The position numbers were made by a program, and so were the translations under genes. A stretch of DNA of 64,000 nucleotides. It comes from Desulfosporosinus hippei DSM 8344. GTDB lineage: Bacteria; Bacillota; Desulfitobacteriia; Desulfitobacteriales; Desulfitobacteriaceae. Position 1 is the stretch's first letter. Each line of letters starts with the position of its first letter. Shown here one piece after another: positions 27,970 through 36,187 of the stretch. The notes under the pieces were generated by a model, which had not been told where the DNA came from, made no database searches, and was given only the letters and a program-made list of their open reading frames with translations. The DNA is taken from positions 62,001 through 126,000 of the forward strand of contig NZ_FNCP01000013.1 of the NCBI RefSeq assembly GCF_900100785.1, given 5' to 3'.

Positions 27970-29196
27970 TTGAAATATATAGCCAAAGATAAATTTGATT
28001 GTGAAATCGAGATAAATGACCAAATCTTAAAAGTGGCCCCAAAATTAGGTCCACTCCAATACGATTCAAATGAACTTTCGATAATAAAGCACGATGTAAA
28101 ACTAGAGAAGTTTTCTTACGCTGGTGCAGAAGATGGCCTGTTTAAATTTAGCTATAAAAAGGATGGAAAGAGGAAATCTATTCAGGTGCCTTTTAAGTAT
28201 GAGCAACAAAAAAGGATTTGTCTCGTTGCTAATGCAATTGTATTTTCGAGATATATACCACAGGACGAGAACCCCAGCTTTGCGATTGGCTTAGGTGGTT
28301 CTCTTGAAATTAGGAGTAATAGATTATTGATTTCTCGCTATTCTCGGTTTCAACAATTTCCGTGGGCGAGAAAATTAGAAAGCAAGAAAATAGATTTCCA
28401 GAGTATTAAAGAGGTTGGATTTTTGAAAGCAGGTATGATAAAAGAGAGCCTTGTTCAAGAATTTTCTGATGTCGGATGTATTCGCTTTGTTGAAAAAAGC
28501 AAAGCTCAGATGCAGGACATTTGGAATCCCTTGACAGACCCAAACACCATTTTATTTGATAAGAGCATGGAATTTCTGTTCTACAGGCTGTTCGTATTAA
28601 TAAAAAAGCTAACAGGCATAAGGACGTTAGAATTTGAGAAGAGTAGTTCCCAATACTTTTCGCATTCTGTACATGAGTATTTGGAGGATTTGGCATCTAA
28701 ACATCAGACTGAAAACTTGATTTGCCTTACAAAGGGAGAACAAAGAAAGATAAAAGAAGAAAAAGACACAATGTTCTACAAATTAGAAGACAAAGGCTTT
28801 TTGACAGGAGTAGAAGTAAAACAATTGGCTACAAATTTTCAAGAGAAAGTAAAGTATATTGGCATGTTATATTTAATGACGGATTTTAAGGATAAAGAAT
28901 TAGATAACATAATGAAACAATACTGCAGAGGCTTGTATAGCCGTGATGAATTTGAAAGGTTTTTAATGAATTATTATAGAGGGTATACAATTCCAGTCGC
29001 TAGAGAGTTAGCTCTTAAAGACTATGAGATAATTTACGAAGATGATTTTGAGGAGGACTTCAACGAAGGGGAGTCCTTTGAGCAAATTGACTATAAGCAA
29101 CTGAATGAAGCATATAATCCTAGATTGACAGATATAGGGCATATTAAGAAAGGCAAAGTTATTCAATTTCCGAGTAGGGTAACCTGTCAATTCTAG
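27970..29196 (+). CDS. Hypothetical protein with PH-like (DUF4429/SHOCT-type) features
   Basis: 408 residues from TTG 27970 with GGGGAAGGTG upstream. No firm family. The centre (LEIRSNRLLISRYSRF, then IDFQSIKEVGFLKAG, GCIRFVEKS, DPNTILFDKSMEFLF) resembles bacterial PH-like DUF4429 domains, which alternate short strands and end in a helix. The C-terminal third has short helical motifs like SHOCT (LEDKGFLTGVEVKQL; YCRGLYSRDEFERFL) and a very acidic stretch near 360-375. There is no signal peptide. It is followed by a good terminator, so it is a single-gene unit between the replicon and the small-gene array. Function unknown. Confidence 0.6.
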   Translation: MKYIAKDKFDCEIEINDQILKVAPKLGPLQYDSNELSIIKHDVKLEKFSYAGAEDGLFKFSYKKDGKRKSIQVPFKYEQQKRICLVANAIVFSRYIPQDENPSFAIGLGGSLEIRSNRLLISRYSRFQQFPWARKLESKKIDFQSIKEVGFLKAGMIKESLVQEFSDVGCIRFVEKSKAQMQDIWNPLTDPNTILFDKSMEFLFYRLFVLIKKLTGIRTLEFEKSSSQYFSHSVHEYLEDLASKHQTENLICLTKGEQRKIKEEKDTMFYKLEDKGFLTGVEVKQLATNFQEKVKYIGMLYLMTDFKDKELDNIMKQYCRGLYSRDEFERFLMNYYRGYTIPVARELALKDYEIIYEDDFEEDFNEGESFEQIDYKQLNEAYNPRLTDIGHIKKGKVIQFPSRVTCQF

Positions 29197-29204
29197 GTTA
29201 ATTT

Positions 29205-29243
29205 AAGAGGAAAATGCTCGTAGATGCATTTTCCTCTTTGTTC
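29205..29243 (+). terminator. Terminator after the 408-residue protein gene
   Basis: A 13-bp perfect stem AAGAGGAAAATGC/GCATTTTCCTCTT with an 8-nt loop, then TGTTCC, 9 nt after the stop. Confidence 0.7.
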
Positions 29244-29678
29244 CTAAAGAAAGTGTAATTGGTTTTTAAATAATATAGATTATTTTTTTATTTCGTTTTT
29301 CAGTTGGTGTAGCCCAAATTATATCTGGTCGGTTACTCTGAATTAAGGGCAATCAAAACGTAAAAGCAATTGGAAGTTGGAGTTTTAATGTATTTTCAGG
29401 AGATTTGCTAGTAATAAGCGAACTCTAGCAGTTTTGCGCTATGTGATTGCCCCTTTTGCATTTCTCGTTGGCTTAATGCGGATTGTCAATTCATAGCTCT
29501 ACTGAAGTGCATTAGTAGGATTAGTGGAAGTTAAAATTAATTCCGTTATGGCAATAAATGTATTAGTAAATAAAGGTAATAATCCCATCGGTCAAGAATA
29601 TTTTATTATTCTTTAACTCTGAAAGGATATGAGGTTAGTATAAATAAGTTAGTTTTATATAAAGAAGAGAGGGAACAT
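29244..29678. other. Intergenic region at the start of the small-gene array
   Basis: No coding frame recognised. Contains one divergent copy of the dispersed motif at 29489-29527 and the binding site GAAGAGAGGGA before the next gene. Confidence 0.5.
29489..29527 (+). repeat. Dispersed 34-nt motif copy
   Basis: Contains CTACTGAAGTGCATTAGTAG followed by GATTAGTGG, matching the ACTGTRAxGCxTTxGTAGGATTATG core of the better copies at 35541 and 35870. Confidence 0.45.
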
Positions 29679-30353
29679 ATGAAAAAGTTTGATGTATATC
29701 AAAATATCGAAGGAAACAATCTTAAGCAATTATTACTGTTTGTTGGAAAATACAGTAATAAAATGTCCTTTGCAAGATATTATGAAGGTAAACTTACTGA
29801 AGAAGAATTTAATCAATTGCAAATGGAATATAAAGAATCAATTCTTGAAGAAGACAAAAAAAACAGACTACATTATAAGGAAAACGTGAATGGATATAGA
29901 GATAGAATTAATAATTTCTGTAGAACTGATATGAACGTCGAAGAATATGCTGAGAAATATTTTAATCACCTTCTGGAACAAGATATTATGAGTTGTAATT
30001 TAAACTATGAGAGATTTGAAAAAGGGAAATATGAGCCGTATAAAAGAACGAGTACCGATTTTTTATATGTGAAATATACAAGAAGGACACCTGTAACCAG
30101 GGGACCAGTCTTTGAAATGTGCTTTTTCATGGTAGGTGAAACCTATCGCAAATTATTGCTAAATATGAATAAGTTATTTGAATACCCTTATCAAATTGAA
30201 GGTGGAGAATTTGAAGATTTAACCTTTTATAAAGAAGAAAGGTTATTGTTAGCGATTTGTTCTCATGAACGTTATGCATATATGAATTTAGAAGATGACG
30301 AATACCAGGAATTCTTAAAACTTGATATTTTAAGTGATTTAACAGAAAGATAA
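29679..30353 (+). CDS. Hypothetical protein, immunity-like single-gene unit
   Basis: 224 residues, ATG with GAGAGGGA upstream. Not recognised. The protein is soluble, rich in charged and aromatic residues (YEGKLTEEEFNQLQMEYKES; KYTRRTPVTRGPVFEMCFFM), with no signal peptide or motif of an enzyme. It is the first gene of the array of small + strand genes that extends to about 42.7 kb. Proteins of this type in such runs are often immunity proteins, but here that is inference from company. Confidence 0.6.
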   Translation: MKKFDVYQNIEGNNLKQLLLFVGKYSNKMSFARYYEGKLTEEEFNQLQMEYKESILEEDKKNRLHYKENVNGYRDRINNFCRTDMNVEEYAEKYFNHLLEQDIMSCNLNYERFEKGKYEPYKRTSTDFLYVKYTRRTPVTRGPVFEMCFFMVGETYRKLLLNMNKLFEYPYQIEGGEFEDLTFYKEERLLLAICSHERYAYMNLEDDEYQEFLKLDILSDLTER

Positions 30354-30431
30354 AAATGTTGAATTGGAATGTATGTAGTATGGCGGGACGGGAAAATGGA
30401 CGCTATTTTAGGTAAGAAGGAACTTCGTCAA

Positions 30432-30461
30432 ATTCTTATTCGGGACGCAGTAGAATGAATG
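30432..30461 (+). repeat. Dispersed motif copy (short-spacer form)
   Basis: ATTCTTATTCGGGACGCAG then TAGAATGAATG, 24 nt before the start of the Imm26 gene. Same order as the 34-nt copies, with a shorter middle. Confidence 0.45.
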
Positions 30462-30484
30462 TTTATTCGAAGGAGATTATTCCA

Positions 30485-31582
30485 ATGTTTGAATTAACAA
30501 ATGAACAACGCAAATATCTAGGATTAACACTTGTTTCTTCTACTTGGGATTTAGTCAAACTCATTCCGAGTCCACATGTTAAGCAAGATACATTTGTATA
30601 TTATGATGGAAATACTATCTGCAAGCGAATAATAATAAGCGAAAATACTTATTTGGAACATGATTTAAATGAGGAAACAACCAATAGCAGAACAGAGCTT
30701 CTCCCAAAGACAGGAAGAGGTAAAATTGTGAAATTAACCGCTTCAACTCTTGAAAAAAGAACTCCAAAAGGAATGTATTTTTCTTATAATGGCAATGTAA
30801 CTATTGGTAAATGGGAAGCGAATAGAACATTTTATAATTCCTACATTGAAGATATTAAATTAAATACTTTTGAAGACCTTTCTTGTTGGATTAAACAGTG
30901 GATATCAGAAACCACCATATCAGACTTATACGAGCTTGAGGAATTTGCATCATTACCTAAAAAACATTACAAATATAACGTTGGAGATTATTTTAGATTG
31001 AAGCTAAATAGAAGATTATATGGTTATGGAAGAATACTGCTTAATTACGATAAGATGCGAAAAGAAAAAATTAAATTTTGGGATATTTTAATGGGTAAAC
31101 CGTTGGTAGTGAAGGTGTATCATATCGCAACAACCGACAAAAATATTAGTTGTGAGGATTTAAGAAACCTTAAAGCGATTCCCTCTCAATTTATTATGGA
31201 TAATACGTTTTTCTATGGTGAGTATGAAATTATTGGGAATATGCCACTAGCTGATAATGAGCTAGACTTTCCTGTTATGTATGGGAAAAGTATTGATATA
31301 AGAGATAGTAATAAAGTATTGCTTCAGTCGGGGAAAAAATATTTTGAACTAAATAGAAATAAAGCTTTTTATTCAGAGTTTAAAAACAACGGAATTGGTT
31401 TTGGAATAAATGTAAAACTGCCGATTTTGAGTAAATGTATAGAACTGCATAATAATCAACCCTACTGGGAGCAGAATAACTATACTACAAATAAAGATTT
31501 GCGAAATCCAAAGTTTTATGCAGAACGAGAAACGATATGTAAACAATTTGGAGTTTCAGAAGAGGATATTTTTTTAAGATGA
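30485..31582 (+). CDS. Imm26-like immunity protein
   Basis: 365 residues from ATG 30485, chosen because AAGGAG lies 9 nt upstream (ATG 30455 has none). The second half contains YNVGDYFRLKLNRRLYGYGR followed by ILLNYDK. This GD.F...L....YGYGRIL pattern is the hallmark of Imm26, an immunity domain found near polymorphic toxins. The N-terminal half is a separate unknown domain. No matching toxin gene is in the window, so it would be an orphan immunity gene. It is preceded by a dispersed motif copy. Confidence 0.7.
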   Translation: MFELTNEQRKYLGLTLVSSTWDLVKLIPSPHVKQDTFVYYDGNTICKRIIISENTYLEHDLNEETTNSRTELLPKTGRGKIVKLTASTLEKRTPKGMYFSYNGNVTIGKWEANRTFYNSYIEDIKLNTFEDLSCWIKQWISETTISDLYELEEFASLPKKHYKYNVGDYFRLKLNRRLYGYGRILLNYDKMRKEKIKFWDILMGKPLVVKVYHIATTDKNISCEDLRNLKAIPSQFIMDNTFFYGEYEIIGNMPLADNELDFPVMYGKSIDIRDSNKVLLQSGKKYFELNRNKAFYSEFKNNGIGFGINVKLPILSKCIELHNNQPYWEQNNYTTNKDLRNPKFYAERETICKQFGVSEEDIFLR

Positions 31583-31669
31583 TTCTTTAAAGGGTTTTTT
31601 TTAGATGAGGAATCATCCCGTAGGTATACCTGGTCAGAATCATAGTGATTGTAATAACTACTTCCCATA

Positions 31670-31700
31670 ATTCTTATTCGGAACTCAAATAGGATAATTG
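31670..31700 (+). repeat. Dispersed motif copy (short-spacer form)
   Basis: ATTCTTATTCGGAACTCAA then ATAGGATAATTG, 32 nt before the next start. The first ten bases equal the copy at 30432. Confidence 0.45.
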
Positions 31701-31731
31701 AAAGAGTTTTTATTTATACCAGGAGGTCAAG

Positions 31732-32055
31732 ATGCTGGATTTTTTAGGAGGTATTTTTGCGGGGTTTTTAGAATTTCTTGAACTTATCGGTGATATCTTT
31801 TTCACTTCTACCCAAAAAACGGATTTGAATAAAAATATTGAGGAGCTAAATAAGCAAGAATGGTTTAACCAGCTCTACAAAGATTATAGGTATGAACACG
31901 TTATAAATCATACTTGGAAGATTAATAGATACCTAAACAAAAAAGAAAATGTACAGTTATTGATTAACAGCCAAGAAGAACGCGATAACTTTATAAAATG
32001 GGTTAAGGATGAGCATGAAAGAATTACTTGGGGAAAGAAGAAGGTAAAAGGGTGA
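31732..32055 (+). CDS. Small protein with N-terminal amphipathic/membrane helix
   Basis: 107 residues with AGGAGG 7 nt before the ATG. Residues 1-25 are hydrophobic (MLDFLGGIFAGFLEFLELIG); the rest is basic and charged (NKQEWFNQLYKDYRYEH...ERITWGKKKVKG). No family recognised. A single-gene unit of the array; the inverted repeat AAGACG/CGTCTT (about 32063-32082) follows. Confidence 0.6.
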   Translation: MLDFLGGIFAGFLEFLELIGDIFFTSTQKTDLNKNIEELNKQEWFNQLYKDYRYEHVINHTWKINRYLNKKENVQLLINSQEERDNFIKWVKDEHERITWGKKKVKG

Positions 32056-32404
32056 ATTTATAAAGACGGAATTAATCGTCTTCGCATATTCTTAAACCCC
32101 TCAGTAAATTGCTGTCCCACCTTGTTTGAACGGCATTCGTAGGATTATGGGAATAAACGGGTTAAAGATAGTGAGTATTTCCGAAACCTATTAAGGTATT
32201 CTCAATATGTAAACGGATTTTTGAATGCTTATTCGAAGATTCCCTATAAGAGCCTAACAATATAGATATACCACTTCTACACATGGCCTAAAAGAGTACC
32301 AATTGTTCGCATTGTTCTTATACCCTTTAGAATAAATGCTGTCCTGCTTCAGTCGACATTAGCAGAAAAATGGATGCAAGATTAGTTTTTTGGGGGTGAT
32401 GCTC
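32056..32404. other. Intergenic region with two motif copies
   Basis: Holds ATTCTTAAACCCC (32088-32100), a good half copy CGGCATTCGTAGGATTATGGG minus its last base at 32131-32150, and GTTCTTATACCC at 32314. I see no coding frame. The G-rich site at 32392-32396 belongs to the next gene. Confidence 0.5.
32131..32150 (+). repeat. Dispersed motif, right half
   Basis: CGGCATTCGTAGGATTATGG matches the right half of the 34-nt motif almost perfectly. Confidence 0.5.
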
Positions 32405-32854
32405 TTGAAGGAAGATATTTTATGCGTGAACTTACTAATTGATGGTAAAACGACAGTAGTTCCGATAACGATAGTTTACGAACAATCCAATAAAGAGGAA
32501 ATCAAGAACATTCATTTAGAAATAAAATTGGGAAATCATCTCTATATGTCTATTCCATCGGATGCTACTGAATTTGCGGTCACCAATTTACAGAAAGTGC
32601 TTCCGTCAAACATATCGATTGCTTGCTGTCAATCTTGCCGTCATGGAAACTTTTGCCCATACGGAAATGAGGATAACGAGATTTTTTGCCTAAAAGGAAT
32701 GACCTATAACAATAAAATGGACGTATGTGATATCTTCTCATATACACAAAACATCGTGTTTGGTGAGAGAAAACGACAACTTCTTGATTTTTGCATAGAA
32801 TATGAGCCTATATCCGATAGTAATTTTACATACAATGATTGGGGTTTATATTAG
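32405..32854 (+). CDS. Cysteine-containing hypothetical protein
   Basis: 149 residues from TTG 32405 (GGGGGTG upstream; in-frame TTG/GTG/ATG codons slightly upstream overlap the site). The centre holds a cysteine cluster: CCQSCRHGNFCPYG, then FCLKGM and CDIFSY, a probable metal site. The N-terminal part is beta-rich (VNLLIDGKTTVVPITIVYEQ). No family recognised. Soluble; single-gene unit in the array. Confidence 0.6.
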   Translation: MKEDILCVNLLIDGKTTVVPITIVYEQSNKEEIKNIHLEIKLGNHLYMSIPSDATEFAVTNLQKVLPSNISIACCQSCRHGNFCPYGNEDNEIFCLKGMTYNNKMDVCDIFSYTQNIVFGERKRQLLDFCIEYEPISDSNFTYNDWGLY

Positions 32855-32865
32855 ATGCATTATTC

Positions 32866-33096
32866 TTATTTGGTGTAGTAATCTAAATTATGAAAATTGT
32901 TTGGAAGAAAATAAATTTCTGTTCCTGTCTTATATCCATCAGGACTATCGTCTAATTGATTCCAAACTATAAGTTTGTAGGAAAAAGCTGTATAGGTTGC
33001 TGTGCCTCCATCCTTATATGCCTGAATATTAAAAGGTGTAAATAGGATAATTAATATAAATATTATTTGTTTTCTTTTCTTTTTCAACGTCTCCAT
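32866..33096 (-). CDS. Small secreted or lipid-facing protein
   Basis: 76 residues on the minus strand, one of the few genes opposing the array. An N-terminal signal peptide is clear: LKKKRKQIIFILIILFTPFN, then a short mature part containing GGTATYTAFSYKLIVWNQL, which resembles small exported Bacillota proteins of unknown function. GGGGGG lies immediately before ATG 33096, so TTG 33087 may be the true start. The stop faces the previous gene's stop across 11 bp. Confidence 0.6.
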   Translation of the reverse strand: METLKKKRKQIIFILIILFTPFNIQAYKDGGTATYTAFSYKLIVWNQLDDSPDGYKTGTEIYFLPNNFHNLDYYTK

Positions 33097-33228
33097 CCCC
33101 CCAGGATGTAAATAATCTTTTGTTTCACAGTTTCCTACTAATGCGTCACGTCATAAGAAATGAGTTTAGTTACTCTTAACAAGATTTCAACAACTTTCTT
33201 GAAATACCTGCCATAAATGCCATAAAAG

Positions 33229-33276
33229 TATGTCCTTCTTTCCAGAGCATCCTTTATGTTCTGAAAGAAGGACATA
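33229..33276. repeat. 13-bp perfect inverted repeat in a divergent gap
   Basis: TATGTCCTTCTTT and AAAGAAGGACATA, extended inward by CAGA/TCTG, lie between the divergent genes ending (5') at 33096 and starting at 33358. A direct repeat GCCATAAATGCCATAAAA precedes it. Candidate operator or insulating terminator. Confidence 0.5.
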
Positions 33277-33357
33277 TTTGACCATCTTCATTTGACCTTC
33301 CAGTTATTCTTAAACCCATAAGTTCAAAACCGCTAATTAAAAAGGAGGAATAGTTAA

Positions 33358-33681
33358 ATGAATGATGCGATAGCCGAGTTTCTTGCCGAAGAAATATCAT
33401 GTCAGGAGTTCTATGACTCTATTTATGATTTTACAGCTGACCAAAATATCAGGTCAGGAGAGTATGAAGGTAACATTTTTGTCATTAAGAAATTGGATAG
33501 ACTTAACTTTATAATTTACAAGGAGTTTTCTTACAGGAAGGATGGACAGAGGGAAATCTATAATGCAGTATCGATTTTTCGAAAAGATTTACTAACGGCT
33601 TTAAATACCCATGATATTGCTCAGGGTTTTAGAGTGAAAGGATATGGAAAAGAGAGTAATGATGTGATTACTCCCTTCTAG
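33358..33681 (+). CDS. Hypothetical small soluble protein
   Basis: 107 residues, ATG with AAAGGAGGAA upstream. Acidic N-terminal helix (NDAIAEFLAEEISCQEFYDS), then alternating strands (YEGNIFVIKKLDRLNFIIYK) and a short C-terminal helix. No family recognised. Fits the array of single-gene units; ATTCTTAAACCC at 33306 is a half copy of the motif. Confidence 0.55.
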   Translation: MNDAIAEFLAEEISCQEFYDSIYDFTADQNIRSGEYEGNIFVIKKLDRLNFIIYKEFSYRKDGQREIYNAVSIFRKDLLTALNTHDIAQGFRVKGYGKESNDVITPF

Positions 33682-33731
33682 GATTTAAGTTCCCATTTTC
33701 TCAAAACCATCACTGAATGGGGCGGGACCCA

Positions 33732-33893
33732 ATGAAAGTATTTGATGTAGTGGAATTGGTAACAGACTTTCCAGATTAGGAATTGCTAAAAGAACAACGG
33801 GGTACAATTCTTGAAATCTACGGTAAAGGTTATTGTGAAGTGGAAATTTGTGATGACCAAGGTAGAACCATTTGCCTAGGCCACTTCCTATAA
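33732..33893 (+). pseudogene. DUF4926-like antitoxin gene with in-frame TAG
   Basis: From ATG 33732 the frame reads MKVFDVVELVTDFPD, stops at TAG 33777-33779, then continues in frame as ELLKEQRGTILEIYGKGYCE, then VEICDDQGRTICLGHFL to TAA 33891. Joined, this matches the DUF4926 pattern ('DVV.L..D.P...L..G..GTI.E.Y....EVEF.D..GRT'), a family of small antitoxin-like proteins. A single amber codon breaks an otherwise intact 53-codon gene. Confidence 0.65.
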
Positions 33894-33945
33894 AGGATTT
33901 AAACGTTATTTGGATCAGTACGTAAAGCGAGGGTGGGGATTAACC

Positions 33946-34470
33946 ATTGATTGGTCTAAAATAAAGCAATTACTAGAAAGCAATATCTGCGCTACGCTAC
34001 AAGGTCGAATTAGTCTAAATCTGACAAACTATCGCTCCAATAATAAGCGTGAACCAGAAAGTCGATTTTGGATCAGCCTTGACAAAAAGGATATTTTCTC
34101 AATTTCTAAGTTAAAATGGCTAAGGGAATGGCAAGAGGTCAGAAAAGAATTACTCGCTGATCGTGATGTGAATGCGAATTTAGACGTATACGACCAAGCA
34201 GAAGAAATACTCAAGAACAGAGGATTTTACTATCTGGACGATGTTGAAAAGTCTCTTAGAGATTATTTATCTACACCATTTGACGATGCTCTTCAATCAA
34301 GGAATATGATTATTAAGGGTCTTACAATGATTGACCGTAGATTAGGAAAGAGGCGACTAATAAGTATAACGTTACTTCCTAATGAATTTGACTTCGTAAT
34401 AAAGATGTACAAGATTAGGTGCGAGTCTGAAGAAATAGAGCCACATGAATATGCAATTGATTGTGTCTGA
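33946..34470 (+). CDS. SF0329-like protein, probable ATT start
   Basis: 174 residues if started at ATT 33946, seven nt after GGGTGGGG. The frame is open to TTG 33910, but there is no site there, and known relatives begin M-x-WSKLKQ, which matches the residues right after ATT (DWSKIKQLLES). Further family features: LQGRISLNLTNYR, SRFWISLDKKDIFSISKLKW and a helical middle. The function of SF0329 proteins is unknown; they occur as small stand-alone genes. A second gene in this window with an ATT after a strong site. Confidence 0.65.
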   Translation: MDWSKIKQLLESNICATLQGRISLNLTNYRSNNKREPESRFWISLDKKDIFSISKLKWLREWQEVRKELLADRDVNANLDVYDQAEEILKNRGFYYLDDVEKSLRDYLSTPFDDALQSRNMIIKGLTMIDRRLGKRRLISITLLPNEFDFVIKMYKIRCESEEIEPHEYAIDCV

Positions 34471-34479
34471 ACAAACAGC

Positions 34480-34516
34480 AAGGTCTTTACTATTATGTTA
34501 GTTAAGGACCTTTTTA
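34480..34516 (+). terminator. Terminator after the SF0329-like gene
   Basis: AAGGTCTTTA/TAAGGACCTT stem (one G-U), 13-nt loop, then TTTATATT, 10 nt after the stop. Confidence 0.65.
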
Positions 34517-34636
34517 TATTGAAGAGACAAGGTTCCCCCTATTTCGCAGAAAAGTTATGAGATGATTAGCCATATAGAGCAACGTCTGTCAAGGAAATTA
34601 AGTAGACGTTAGTCATCAAAGAGAAGGGGTAAGGGA

Positions 34637-34804
34637 ATGAATTCGATAAATGTTGGCTTTAGCTTATTTAGTTTAGTTTATATCTTTAAAATTGTTTTGT
34701 GGATGGTTGGCTTTGCCTGTTTAATTCAACTATTCCGTTTGTTGACGAAGGGTATTAAAGCACTTGATATTTTCATTGAAGAGAACAAGTTAAATAAGAA
34801 CTAG
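34637..34804 (+). CDS. 55-residue membrane protein
   Basis: ATG 34637 with AAGGGGTAAGGG upstream. The product has hydrophobic stretches (INVGFSLFSLVYIFKIVLWM, then VGFACLIQLFRLL) and a charged tail (IKALDIFIEENKLNKN). Open frame, good site and clear membrane pattern support a real small gene. No family recognised. Confidence 0.6.
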   Translation: MNSINVGFSLFSLVYIFKIVLWMVGFACLIQLFRLLTKGIKALDIFIEENKLNKN

Positions 34805-34968
34805 AGACTAGCTAGGCATAATGATTCTAGTCCGTCTCATGAAGAGAGTGTTTTCAGGCTACGTGGCAACTGTTCCCCGAAGGCTATTGGCCTTAATGAT
34901 GAATTTGTGTTTTAAAAGTAGCAATAGCGCATACTCGAATCCAGGCGATATTGTTTAACATAGCTATC

Positions 34969-34998
34969 CGATCCTGTAACGCTTTCGTGGGTATACTT
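34969..34998 (+). repeat. Dispersed motif copy
   Basis: CGATCCTGTAACGCTTTCGT then GGGTATACTT, 36 nt before the next start; ATTCTTAAACCG follows at 35009. The segment TGTAACGCTTTCGT equals the core of the 35870 copy except for one base. Here the -10-like position reads TATACT. Confidence 0.55.
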
Positions 34999-35034
34999 TG
35001 AAGCATGAATTCTTAAACCGTGAAGGAGGCCGAA

Positions 35035-35511
35035 ATGAAAAAACAAACATTTATAGTTGTTGCATCGGTATTGGTGATTATCATTGCACTTATAATGTTT
35101 AAAGCTCTAAACCTAACTCCCATCTCGGAGATAAATGCTAAACAGTTTAGTAGTTCTTTTAATGTAATAAGTGGCAACGCAACCATTGAAGATTTATCTC
35201 GTTTCACTACCTTTGAATGGGATACCTTATTCAGTTTTGCACCATATACTCCAAAGGAGGACGTATATAAGGTTGTAGGTTATCAATGGGATAAGATTGA
35301 TACAACAGTTAGCGAAGGAATGAACCAGATCGTTTTTCTCAAGGAAGGTAAAGTAGTATGTTATATAGACGGTTACCCTGACAAGTATAAAGTATTCTTT
35401 GAATTTGGTCAGTATACTGGTAATTACATTAGACTAACTTCCTCTGATAAATTGACTTTTCACATGGTGGTTACGGATGGCGGAATCAGAAAGTTTAAGT
35501 ATCTCAAATAA
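35035..35511 (+). CDS. Membrane-anchored extracytoplasmic protein
   Basis: 158 residues from ATG 35035 (GTGAAGGAGG upstream). One N-terminal membrane anchor or signal (TFIVVASVLVIIIALIMFKA) without a lipobox cysteine, then a soluble domain of mixed strands (DTLFSFAPYTPKEDVYKVVG; QIVFLKEGKVVCYIDGYPDK; LTFHMVVTDGGIRKF). It probably faces outside the cell. No family recognised; single-gene unit. Confidence 0.62.
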   Translation: MKKQTFIVVASVLVIIIALIMFKALNLTPISEINAKQFSSSFNVISGNATIEDLSRFTTFEWDTLFSFAPYTPKEDVYKVVGYQWDKIDTTVSEGMNQIVFLKEGKVVCYIDGYPDKYKVFFEFGQYTGNYIRLTSSDKLTFHMVVTDGGIRKFKYLK

Positions 35512-35540
35512 GCGTAAACAGTTTCATGTCAGTAGTCATT

Positions 35541-35574
35541 ATTCTTAGACTGTAAGGCATTGGTAGGATTATGT
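35541..35574 (+). repeat. Dispersed 34-nt motif, reference copy 1
   Basis: ATTCTTAGACTGTAAGGCAT then TGGTAGGATTATGT. It matches the copy at 35870 at 29 of 34 positions with no gaps. 72 nt upstream of the next start. Confidence 0.65.
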
Positions 35575-35645
35575 AGATTAGTTTGTAGCCCTTTTACTTA
35601 AAAGGAATATCTTGTGGGCTAAATACGAGAAGAGAAAGATGGGCG

Positions 35646-35816
35646 GTGAAAGTGTTGGATGTAAGTCAATACGCTGTGGGATGGGGTACGCTAACTTTAA
35701 TAAATGCTGGAATAGCACAGGGTAAAAATAGATCAGGCTTCAATTGGTTCTTGCTAACATTAATTTTAGGGCCATTAGCTACATTTTTCCTGGTCATTTC
35801 TGATAAAAAGGAATAA
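35646..35816 (+). CDS. 56-residue two-TM membrane protein
   Basis: Frame from GTG 35646 to TAA 35814. The product has VGWGTLTLINAGIAQGKNRS then GFNWFLLTLILGPLATFFLV and a KKE tail: two short hydrophobic segments with a conserved-looking GKNRSGF turn, as in many small Bacillota membrane proteins of unknown role. The binding site is weak (AAGATGGG). It lies between two reference copies of the dispersed motif. Confidence 0.6.
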   Translation: MKVLDVSQYAVGWGTLTLINAGIAQGKNRSGFNWFLLTLILGPLATFFLVISDKKE

Positions 35817-35869
35817 ATATCAACTAAAACATTGTAATGATATACTGGGAATTACAGCATTGGCGTAAC

Positions 35870-35903
35870 ATTCTTATACTGTGACGCTTTCGTAGGATTA
35901 TGT
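35870..35903 (+). repeat. Dispersed 34-nt motif, reference copy 2
   Basis: ATTCTTATACTGTGACGCTT then TCGTAGGATTATGT, 45 nt before the next start. TTATAC and ATTATG are spaced 17 nt apart, so a promoter reading is possible. Confidence 0.65.
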
Positions 35904-35948
35904 GATATTTACCAGTCTTAATAAATTATATAAGAGGAGAGTCTGATA

Positions 35949-36134
35949 ATGGAAAAGGTTATATGGGTTAGAAGTAATGGAAAAATGATAGGTGCAAAAG
36001 AAGATGATGGTTTGGCTATCGTAAACAGGCATTTAGAAGAAGGATGGAAAGTTAAGCATATAACTGCATGTGCTTTAGGCGAAAGCATAAACACAGGACA
36101 GGCATACATTGTTATTGAAAAAGATGTTGACTAG
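35949..36134 (+). CDS. Small hypothetical protein
   Basis: 61 residues, ATG with GAGGAGAG upstream. Compact alpha/beta pattern: KVIWVRSNGKMIGAKEDDG, then LAIVNRHLEEGWKVKHITAC, ending in AYIVIEKDVD. The 'N..L.EGW.VK.I' pattern occurs in many short Bacillota proteins without assigned function. Single-gene unit flanked by motif copies. Confidence 0.6.
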   Translation: MEKVIWVRSNGKMIGAKEDDGLAIVNRHLEEGWKVKHITACALGESINTGQAYIVIEKDVD

Positions 36135-36138
36135 TGTA

Positions 36139-36187
36139 ATTCTTAAATATAATGTCGATCATTCTTACTAATCGTAGGATATCCTGG
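36139..36187 (+). repeat. Dispersed motif, composite copy
   Basis: ATTCTTAAATATAATGTCG, then ATTCTTACTAATCGTAGGAT and ATCC. It looks like two motif starts followed by one right half. Confidence 0.4.
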
